From Blautia sp. MSJ-9 (GTDB lineage Bacteria > Bacillota > Clostridia > Lachnospirales > Lachnospiraceae), in NCBI RefSeq assembly GCF_018919065.1, contig NZ_JAHLQG010000053.1, forward strand, positions 1 to 64,000: DNA of 64,000 bases, in the 5' to 3' direction. Below, piece by piece: positions 9,524 to 16,473 of the stretch. The position numbers and the translations under genes are program-made. The notes below the pieces were generated by a model, which saw only the letters and a list, made by a program, of their open reading frames with translations, made no database searches and had not been told where the DNA came from. The first letter of the stretch is position 1. Every line of letters starts with the position of its first letter.

Positions 9524-9980
9524 AAGAAAAGCTTTAATCGTAAGGAAGAAGTCTGATTTATTATGAAATCATAGATATAGTAGTAAACCAAAAAGAGCGG
9601 CTCCAATTACTGTATTGGAGCTCTATTATTTCTGATTTTACCCAAAATCTCATTTTTACCCGGATTAGGTGGCAAATTTTTTATCATCGAGACATTATTA
9701 CCCGAAAAAAGCGATAGTCCTTTATTTTGTTTTCTATGTTTTATAAAAATTTCAGTCTTATTTTATATGGAACTTATTTTCTTGCTGGGTTCTTTCATTG
9801 GTCAAACCCAAGCTGTCCACCATTCAAATGATTTATCGAGGTAATTGGTTAAAGTGTTCATTAATGCAAATAAGGAGGTTTCACTCCCATATATTTGTTT
9901 CTTATAACTTACGCAAAAAACTTGATAATCCTATGAGGAACGTACGACTGTAAGGAGTGTTCAATCAAACGTTTTTGAGA
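9524..9980. other. non-coding stretch with decayed-looking sequence
   Basis: After a plus-strand hairpin (9601-9620) the stretch is AT-rich with stops in every frame. The short string TTACCC occurs three times at about 9639-9705, once as TTTACCCAAA, the same ten bases as part of the inverted repeat beside the gene at 10306. I see no gene, promoter or RNA here; it may be a mobile-element scar. Confidence 0.4.
9601..9620 (+). terminator. terminator after the antitoxin-like gene
   Basis: A 7-bp stem CTCCAAT/ATTGGAG with a 6-base loop lies 80 bases past the stop at 9523 and is followed by a T-rich tract on the plus strand. Confidence 0.6.
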
Positions 9981-10190
9981 TTATTTCCTCTTAGGATTAA
10001 AATCATAATATCCATGTGCCTTAGCCATTGCCATAGCAGCTTCTTTGTCCTGTTTCTTACCTTCTAGATATATTCGCTCAAGTGCATAGCGAGTTCGAAG
10101 ATTGTATGTTTCTTCATCTATTTCGCGCCGATCCCATTGATCTTGAGCAGCTTGCTTTTCATGATACCAACGTTTAACAGTCATTGTCAT
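9981..10190 (-). CDS. small charged protein of unknown function
   Basis: This 69-residue protein is rich in Arg, Lys, Glu and Gln and predicted mostly helical, with aromatic residues at each end (VKRWYHEKQ and HGYYDFNPKRK). The ATG at 10190 is preceded by AGAGGAT at a workable distance. No known family is recognised. It lies downstream of the large repeat protein but behind a strong hairpin (10237-10273), so it is probably transcribed separately or only by read-through. The ribosome site and clean codon use favour a real gene over chance. Confidence 0.55.
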   Translation of the reverse strand: MTMTVKRWYHEKQAAQDQWDRREIDEETYNLRTRYALERIYLEGKKQDKEAAMAMAKAHGYYDFNPKRK

Positions 10191-10236
10191 TTATTATTAT
10201 CCTCTTTTTGTTTTCTATATAATTAATTATATTTTA

Positions 10237-10273
10237 CAAATCCCTCTCAACTAATATAGTTGAGAGGGATTTG
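10237..10273. terminator. 17-bp perfect hairpin after the large repeat-protein gene
   Basis: Arms 10237-10253 and 10257-10273 are perfect complements around a 3-base loop (ATA). It lies 33 bp beyond the stop of the gene at 10306. The T-tract on the minus side is weak (TTTGTAAAAT), so it may also act as an mRNA 3'-end stabiliser. Confidence 0.7.
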
Positions 10274-10276
10274 ATT

Positions 10277-10300
10277 TAGGAATCTGTATTATTTACCCAA
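10277..10300 (+). repeat. short inverted repeat flanking the large gene (left copy)
   Basis: TAGGAATC, seven other bases, then TTTACCCAA. The same two blocks occur in reverse orientation at 14553-14569, in the leader of the same gene, without the 7-base spacer. A further direct copy lies beside the orphan fragment (5296-5319). Confidence 0.55.
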
Positions 10301-10305
10301 ATGGA

Positions 10306-13300
10306 TTATTTAACAGTAGCCTTTTTCAGGTTTGACCATGGGCTGAAGACTTTCTTTCCGTCTTCGGATGTTCTGTTGAATGCATGCATTCCAACTGTCC
10401 ATGTTCCCTTTGGTACGTTCTTGAATGTTGCTGTTACTGTACCTTCTTTGAGGTTCAGTACTTTGTGAGCTCCATAGTTATATGGACGTGTCTCACCGTT
10501 TTCTTTCTTGGAGGATGTTCCAAGTACTACGTCGTAACCAGTTGCGTTTGCAGCTGCTTTGTATGTTACTTTGATAGTAGATCCGCTTACTTTCACGTTT
10601 GTGATAACCGGAGCATCTGGTGTGATTGCTGTTACAGAGAATGGATAAGCATTGGACCATTCACCGAATACTTTCTTACCGTTCTCATCACGTGTCCAAG
10701 CGTGGCAGTATGCGTAGTAGGTTCCCTGCTGTACATATTTGAATGTAGTAGAAGTCTGAACCTGGTTCTTGTTTACAGAAGCATAATCTTTGTTTGTGAT
10801 GCAGTCACGATCTGTAGAGATTACATAATCATAACCTGAAGCACCTTCAACATCACCAGAAAGGATTGCCGTTGCTTTATTACCAACCACTTTAACACTG
10901 CTGATCATTGGTGCACCAATCTTGGTTGTTCCAAGATCAACTGTAACAGAACCAGTGTAATTTACACCACCATCAACTACAGATACAGTAGCTGTTCCAT
11001 CACCGTTGTCCTTTACATCAAAGTTTTCTTTCTTTTCAAGAACATTACCATTCATAACAGTAGCATTAAGATTCTTATCTACATTTACAGAACAATCTTT
11101 CAGATCCTTTTTGTCAATTCCCCATACATACTGGTTTGTACCATTGACATTATCGAAATTATATCCACCTTTAAGATTTACTTTTACATAATAAGGTTTA
11201 TTAGCAGTAACGTTTGTAAATTTGTCAGGTGTTGATTTTCCATCAATAGAAGAGAGAACTAATTCATAATCAGTTCCTTCTGTTAATGTCTTTCCTCCTA
11301 CAGTAACATTTACCTGAGGTTTAACTGCTAAACCACCAGCATATACACCGTTAGAAACTGTAATATTTTTAGCTGTTACGACAGTTGGATTAATATAGAA
11401 TGCAATTACATCAATGATATTAGACTCTATGACAGAAGTCTTATTTCCTTCTACTTTTTTGAGCTGACCATTTTCAACTTTGTAATTAGGAACTTTCCAC
11501 TGAGCGTTAGTATATGTTGTGGTTCCCTGATAATTTCCTTTAGCTACAACAGCTACAAATGCATATCCAGCATTTACATTGTTGATGTATTTAAATTCGT
11601 AATCAGTACCCTCTTTTACATCTACATTTCCGTTAGCTGTAAATGTCTCGCTTGCAAATTTCTGCTCAGATCCATCATAATAGTAACTATATGCATCTCC
11701 ATTTTTATTCTTAGCAAGACCATCTACTACATTAACAAGTGTTTTGTCATTGTAATATACTTTTAACTTACCAGTTAATTCGTCACCTTTAATATTAAAG
11801 AGATGAGTTTTTGTACCAGTAAAGTTTTTGGTTGTTGTTTTTGGTGAGATTGTAACACTACCAGCACCTGTTCCAGCAGTATTATTTTCTCCATATGTCG
11901 GATATGTGATGTCAAAATATTCAGTTACATCATTTCCATTTAATGTGACAGCTGTAACCTTTGGCTGAATTTGTTTTCCCTTGTTATAATCAAAAGTATT
12001 AGCAATAGTTGTACCATCTGCTTTTTTTGAAGCAACTGCTTTATTATCATTTCCGCTTAATGTAATTTTAACGTCTTCAGCCTTAGCTGCTTCAATCTTG
12101 AATGTTGCAGTAATAGTTGTTGTTGTGTCATAATCACTTACATTTGTAGGAGTAATTGTAACAGTTGCAGTTCCAACATTTTTATTGTCTTTAACTTTTA
12201 CAGTATAGTCAACACCCTTTTCAAGAGTATAGGAACCATCTTTAACGGTAAGATTTGGAATAATCTCAGCACCTGTAAAAGTATAAGTATCTTTTTCTAA
12301 TGTGATAGTTGCACCACTGATAGATTTCTTGGCAATTTTAACACCTTTTACTAATTTTCCATCTGCACCTGCAAATGTATAGTTGCCATCTTTTACAGGA
12401 GTAGCTACTACATAGAGATACTGTCCTGCATTATTTGTTCCTGCATTATTTTTTATCTGAGTTTCTGTTGTAAGACCAGCTACTGAAGCATAGTAATATT
12501 TAGTTGTGTAATCTTTACCTTCTTCAAGTGTAACTTTGGATCCGGTATTCAGAGTAGTTTTTACTTTTGCATCTAATGCTTCTTTATATAAGGATGCATC
12601 ACTGTTATTATTCGGATTAACTGTTACGCTGTCTTTTGTTTCTAATCCAGTAGTTGCAACATTTGCTTTTGCAATTTTAAAGTATACTTTCTTAGTACTT
12701 CCTGCATATGCTTCTTTACCAGTAATAGTAACAGTTACAACACCAGCATTTACGTTATCACTGTATGATAACTCATATTCACCGTTTAACACATGAGAGT
12801 CGTCAGAAATTTTAAAATCTTTGAAAATATCAGATTTCTCTAAATCATAAGCAGTACCATTATATGTAACTTCAAATGCAGGTGCTGTTTTTGTTGAAGT
12901 ATTTAATGTTGTAGCTGTTGATGCATTATTTACTTTAACTGTTACAGTTGCATCTGCAAGACTCTGTTTTGTTAATACAATAGGAAGATTTAAAGAACCT
13001 GTTACATTTTTTGTATCTGTTTTGAAAGATACAGTTACTGCATCTGCAATTGTTCCTGTAGTATTATTATCAGCAGCATTTTTAGCAACCTGATTTACTG
13101 CAATGTTGATATCTCCAGAAGTCACTAAATTCTCAAGAGTAAATGACTCACCGTCAGGTGTTGTAAGTTTAATATCAGATGCTGCAACAGTGTACTTGTT
13201 AGCTTTAAATGTATTTGTTTTGTATTCTTTTGTAACTTCGCCAGTGCATTTGCTAAGGTCAAGCATTGTGATATCATATCCGTTTTCAGATGTTACAGTA

Positions 13301-14514
13301 GCAGTTCCCCACTTTCCAGCATCAAAGTTATCAAGGATTTTCTTTGCAGCATCATCTTCGGTATTTAACTGATTATCAAGAGAGTTCATTACAAATGTAA
13401 CTTTATTGTTTTTACTTACAGCCGTGGCTGTTCCTGTAAATGTAGTATCTGCTTTGAATGCATTTGTAATATCAATCTTATTATTATCATCTAAAGAAAC
13501 GTATAAATTAACATCTGCTAATTTGAAGGTATGAGTTTTACCAGTATAAGAAACCGATGTTTTCTTAAGATCCATTTTGATGTTACGAGCATCAATTCTT
13601 AATTTAGAAATTTTATATGTTCCAGGTTTTTTAGTGGATGTTGTGTAGCTATATCCATATGCTGCAGAACCCTTAACATATGTTCCTGCAAGAGAACCAA
13701 CTACATTGATGTTTTCATCAGTAACATTTGTGAAATCATCACCTTTTGTTGTATAGTTCCATGTAATATCTTCTTTTGTAACTTTATTTGCACCGATTTC
13801 ATTGTTGATTTCGTTTACAAAAGCAGCTTCATTCTTTGGTGTTACTTTCTGTTCTTTTCCATTATAAGTAACTTTGTCAAAAGACGGAGTTACACTACAT
13901 GTGATTTTCTTAGGCTGAACAACTCCGCCTTCAAGAGTTGTACAGAAAGTCTTTGTTCCATTTTCATCTTCTTTATAAACTACAAGAGATAATGTTTTAT
14001 TAAAGTCTTCTTTGGCTGGTGTATATTTAATAGTATCTACTGTAGCATTAGTTGCAGTACCAACGGCTGTTGATTTTCCACTAGCATCAACTCCTGCTGC
14101 CTGATATCCATTTGCTAACCAAGTATACTGTAAGTCTTTTACGTCATTTCCGTTAGCATCTTTTACACTACCTGATAAAGAAGCTTCACTACCCCATCCA
14201 TTAACAGTAAGTTTTAAATTGCTAACAGTATATCCTTCACTGTTAACTTCTGTTGTATTATTAGTGTACTGATCAGATGCAGCAACAGCAGTATTGTCTT
14301 CAACAACTGGAGCTTCTGCAGTATCTGAAAATACATCTGCACTATTATCTGTAATAACTGGAGTTTCTGCTTCGGTAGCTACAGCAGCATCTGTACCATC
14401 GCTGAACTCAGCAGCCCATACCGGCACATTAGAAGTAGCAAGCATTGCAACAACAAGTGACATACTTAATGTCTTTTTTGCCATGCCCTTCTTTGTGTTT
14501 TTAATCTTTGTCAT
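10306..14514 (-). CDS. large secreted MBG/fibronectin-like repeat protein, paralogue 2
   Basis: This is a 1,402-residue exported protein. The start ATG at 14514 was chosen because it follows the GGGGAA ribosome site and begins the signal peptide shared with the paralogue at 3872; an upstream in-frame ATG would include the promoter. After the signal peptide comes an acidic Thr/Ala/Val linker, then many Ig-like modules of 80-100 residues with the pattern YTFTGAEIIPNLTVKDG ... KDNKNVGTATVTI. At the end are two fibronectin-III-like modules (residues about 1210-1402), each with an aromatic motif, CHAWTRDENGKKVFGEWSN or MHAFNRTSEDGKKVFSPWSN. There is no LPXTG or SLH anchor, so it is probably secreted or bound non-covalently. 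It is likely an adhesin or matrix protein. It has its own consensus promoter and a hairpin terminator. Confidence 0.88.
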   Translation of the reverse strand: MTKIKNTKKGMAKKTLSMSLVVAMLATSNVPVWAAEFSDGTDAAVATEAETPVITDNSADVFSDTAEAPVVEDNTAVAASDQYTNNTTEVNSEGYTVSNLKLTVNGWGSEASLSGSVKDANGNDVKDLQYTWLANGYQAAGVDASGKSTAVGTATNATVDTIKYTPAKEDFNKTLSLVVYKEDENGTKTFCTTLEGGVVQPKKITCSVTPSFDKVTYNGKEQKVTPKNEAAFVNEINNEIGANKVTKEDITWNYTTKGDDFTNVTDENINVVGSLAGTYVKGSAAYGYSYTTSTKKPGTYKISKLRIDARNIKMDLKKTSVSYTGKTHTFKLADVNLYVSLDDNNKIDITNAFKADTTFTGTATAVSKNNKVTFVMNSLDNQLNTEDDAAKKILDNFDAGKWGTATVTSENGYDITMLDLSKCTGEVTKEYKTNTFKANKYTVAASDIKLTTPDGESFTLENLVTSGDINIAVNQVAKNAADNNTTGTIADAVTVSFKTDTKNVTGSLNLPIVLTKQSLADATVTVKVNNASTATTLNTSTKTAPAFEVTYNGTAYDLEKSDIFKDFKISDDSHVLNGEYELSYSDNVNAGVVTVTITGKEAYAGSTKKVYFKIAKANVATTGLETKDSVTVNPNNNSDASLYKEALDAKVKTTLNTGSKVTLEEGKDYTTKYYYASVAGLTTETQIKNNAGTNNAGQYLYVVATPVKDGNYTFAGADGKLVKGVKIAKKSISGATITLEKDTYTFTGAEIIPNLTVKDGSYTLEKGVDYTVKVKDNKNVGTATVTITPTNVSDYDTTTTITATFKIEAAKAEDVKITLSGNDNKAVASKKADGTTIANTFDYNKGKQIQPKVTAVTLNGNDVTEYFDITYPTYGENNTAGTGAGSVTISPKTTTKNFTGTKTHLFNIKGDELTGKLKVYYNDKTLVNVVDGLAKNKNGDAYSYYYDGSEQKFASETFTANGNVDVKEGTDYEFKYINNVNAGYAFVAVVAKGNYQGTTTYTNAQWKVPNYKVENGQLKKVEGNKTSVIESNIIDVIAFYINPTVVTAKNITVSNGVYAGGLAVKPQVNVTVGGKTLTEGTDYELVLSSIDGKSTPDKFTNVTANKPYYVKVNLKGGYNFDNVNGTNQYVWGIDKKDLKDCSVNVDKNLNATVMNGNVLEKKENFDVKDNGDGTATVSVVDGGVNYTGSVTVDLGTTKIGAPMISSVKVVGNKATAILSGDVEGASGYDYVISTDRDCITNKDYASVNKNQVQTSTTFKYVQQGTYYAYCHAWTRDENGKKVFGEWSNAYPFSVTAITPDAPVITNVKVSGSTIKVTYKAAANATGYDVVLGTSSKKENGETRPYNYGAHKVLNLKEGTVTATFKNVPKGTWTVGMHAFNRTSEDGKKVFSPWSNLKKATVK

Positions 14515-14531
14515 GATTATAGTTCCCCTTT
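14393..14531. repeat. 139-bp segment identical to 3751-3889
   Basis: Second copy of the identical 5' block of the two large paralogues. It includes the ribosome site, start codon and signal-peptide codons but not the promoter. Confidence 0.9.
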
Positions 14532-14552
14532 CCTTAATATAACTATTTCTTT

Positions 14553-14569
14553 TTGGGTAAAGATTCCTA
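14553..14569 (-). repeat. short inverted repeat flanking the large gene (right copy)
   Basis: TTGGGTAAA followed directly by GATTCCTA on the plus strand is the reverse complement of the two blocks at 10277-10300. It sits in the 5' leader between promoter and ribosome site. Confidence 0.5.
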
Positions 14570-14593
14570 GACATAATCTGTCTGTTATGGTTA

Positions 14594-14622
14594 ATAATAG
14601 TGCTTTCACCACTTTTTGTCAA
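14594..14622 (-). promoter_or_regulatory. consensus sigma-A promoter of the large repeat protein
   Basis: TTGACA (14622-14617) and TATTAT (14599-14594) are 17 bp apart. Transcription should begin near 14587, giving a leader of about 73 nt before the ATG at 14514. The paralogue at 3872 lacks this promoter because identity between the genes ends at 3889. Confidence 0.85.
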
Positions 14623-14785
14623 GGGTAATGCTCAAGAATTTTACAACTTTTTTAAATTTCGTACACTTCTAAAACATTTATTTTCCTTGATTTTCCATGT
14701 CTGAAATCTATAATTTGTTACAAATGTGGTGAGTTTTTCATCTTTATCACAAGATGATGTATAAGCTCACATATAAGTTAAAAAG

Positions 14786-14815
14786 TGGCAGAGAACCCTG
14801 TCCGATTCTCTGCCA
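14786..14815 (-). terminator. terminator of the DUF4869-ATPase pair
   Basis: A perfect 10-bp stem TGGCAGAGAA/TTCTCTGCCA lies just past the stop at 14825, with a T run on the minus strand. Confidence 0.85.
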
Positions 14816-14824
14816 TTTCTAATT

Positions 14825-15814
14825 TCATAATTGTTGTTTCTGATTTACCATTAATGCCAGTTTGATTTTCTCAGGAAGCTGGCTTACAATCTTTCGGAAG
14901 TTTCCAGCTGTCAGATATGTATCTTTAAGTTTTTTCTTACTATATTCATATATTGTATTTCGTGTTTGTTCTATTAAATAGGCAGTGTAAAACTCTTCCC
15001 AACTGAAATACTCTCTACTATCTGCCAGTTCATAAGTCTTTTCTGTTGCTTCTGAGGTTCTGTCTATAATATTTGCTCTTAACAACAAATACTCAAATGA
15101 TTCCGGTGCGTATAATACGATTTTGTTTCTGCTATCTCTTATATACTGCATTACATGCTGCATCTCTGGACCGAATGCGGCTCCGTCTACAATTGCAAGA
15201 ATTTCTTTCTCATGGCTTTTCTGCAGATACGAAAGTATGTTGCTTTTTCCTTCTGCTGAGCAACACGTTTCTCCGAACAATTTATGATAGAATTCGTATC
15301 CTGAATTAGAGTCTTCTGTTATGATCAGATCTGGATGGATATCTTCATTTGCCTGCAAATTATATAACTGATAAGTTTCATTATATATCCTTCTGGCGTT
15401 CTGATATTTCTGGCTATCCCGTTCTTGTCTCATACCGTAAATTTCTTCAATACTATATGGCAAATGTTCCAGACTGTCCCTTGTGACCAGAACAAAGTAA
15501 TTATCGCTTCCTTTCACCATCTTAGTAAACTCTTTACTACGTAAGAATAGTGCCCCTTCATCAATAAATATAATACATTGCTGTAGCGTGGCAAGTCTTT
15601 CTTTCCATGAAGCGTTTTCTATTACCACACATCTCTTTTCACATATTTCAGTAATTCCTGATGATATGCCATTGTTCTCATAATCAGAAATCATTCTAAG
15701 AAGTTCTGTTTTTCCTGTTGCGGAATCTCCCTGAATAACGGTGATATTTCTCTTTACGGTAAGATGATAATGAACTCGTTTATTATATATTTCGATATCA
15801 TACTTTCCTGTCAT
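14825..15814 (-). CDS. P-loop ATPase with possible Toprim-like segment, DUF4869 partner
   Basis: This is a 329-residue protein. A Walker A motif GDSATGKTE lies near residue 29 and Walker B CIIFIDEGALF near residue 84; the N-terminal part resembles ABC/SMC-type head domains. The second half holds LIITEDSNSGYEFYHKL (about residue 165), then GKSNILSYLQK and ILAIVDGAAFG (about residue 208). That order of Glu, GKSNI and acidic VDG motifs recalls the Toprim-like part of OLD and DUF4435 proteins; this comparison is by eye. It follows the DUF4869 gene with a 6-bp gap and shares its terminator, so the two are co-transcribed. The function is unknown; a conflict or defence role is a hypothesis. Confidence 0.75.
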   Translation of the reverse strand: MTGKYDIEIYNKRVHYHLTVKRNITVIQGDSATGKTELLRMISDYENNGISSGITEICEKRCVVIENASWKERLATLQQCIIFIDEGALFLRSKEFTKMVKGSDNYFVLVTRDSLEHLPYSIEEIYGMRQERDSQKYQNARRIYNETYQLYNLQANEDIHPDLIITEDSNSGYEFYHKLFGETCCSAEGKSNILSYLQKSHEKEILAIVDGAAFGPEMQHVMQYIRDSRNKIVLYAPESFEYLLLRANIIDRTSEATEKTYELADSREYFSWEEFYTAYLIEQTRNTIYEYSKKKLKDTYLTAGNFRKIVSQLPEKIKLALMVNQKQQL

Positions 15815-15820
15815 AATTTA

Positions 15821-16276
15821 TTATCCTCTCAACAATCGGTTTACAATGATTTCGTCATCAAGTTCAAGCATAGTGTGTACAGTTTTTCCTGTATTTACAA
15901 TATAGATATCAAATGGCTGTTTTCCAAAGTCCATGATATATCCCAGGCGAATTGTAATATCTTTTTGTTCTGCCAGTCTTAAAATCCATTGTGCACAATT
16001 ATTTCCACAGGCAGATGCATTAAAAATATGGTCTGGATCATTTTGCATCAAAATCAGGGTTTTTACTCCTCCCGACAGACGCTCTGGTGGAATCGGGCCG
16101 AGAAATGGGCTGTCGATCATACATGGTCCTTTTACTTCTGATCCATCTATATCTTTAATCATTTTTCTGGAAGTCTCTGATGTAATCCACTCGTCTTCAT
16201 ATGTGTTATTAAAGAACACATCGGGATTAAAAATATAATTGCCTCCCGGGTTGTCCCCAAAGAATATTTTCAGCAT
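15821..16276 (-). CDS. DUF4869 domain protein
   Basis: This 151-residue protein (MLKIFFGDNPGGNYIFNPDVFFNN) has the pattern of DUF4869: a conserved start, IDSPFLGPIPPERLSGGVKTLILM in the middle, and a small alpha/beta core. The start ATG at 16276 is preferred over an upstream in-frame ATG at 16291, because GGAGG lies eight bases before it and would otherwise be coding. No catalytic motif is evident. It is the first gene of a two-gene unit with the P-loop ATPase at 14825-15814; in such pairs this protein may be the effector or specificity partner, which is inference. The glgP terminator directly upstream shows that the pair has its own promoter. Confidence 0.75.
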   Translation of the reverse strand: MLKIFFGDNPGGNYIFNPDVFFNNTYEDEWITSETSRKMIKDIDGSEVKGPCMIDSPFLGPIPPERLSGGVKTLILMQNDPDHIFNASACGNNCAQWILRLAEQKDITIRLGYIMDFGKQPFDIYIVNTGKTVHTMLELDDEIIVNRLLRG

Positions 16277-16357
16277 CTTGTATTCCTCCATTCTGTCAAG
16301 ACTGATTATCTTTCCTTATTCTATCAAAAATACATTCTTATTACCAGTATTACAAAA

Positions 16358-16391
16358 AACAGCAGGGAACTTTCTACTGTTCTCTGCTGTT
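16358..16391 (-). terminator. terminator of glgP
   Basis: A 13-bp stem with one mismatch (AACAGCAGGGAAC with GTTCTCTGCTGTT) is followed on the minus strand by TTTTTTG. It separates glgP from the DUF4869 operon. Confidence 0.85.
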
Positions 16392-16473
16392 TCTTTACTA
16401 TTCCTTTCAGAATGATAGCCTCTACTATCATGGGCCTGAAGTGAACGTTTTATTTCTTATTATAATCTGTTCA

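Noticed and set aside
10306-14514. Invertible DNA segment flanked by inverted repeats acting as a phase switch
   Set aside because: The repeats are short and differ by a 7-base gap, no invertase gene is present, and inversion would move the whole gene away from its promoter; kept only as an observation.
14515-14622. N-terminal extension of the large repeat protein to 14622
   Set aside because: The extension would translate the -35 and -10 boxes and the leader, and would bury the signal peptide 36 residues inside.
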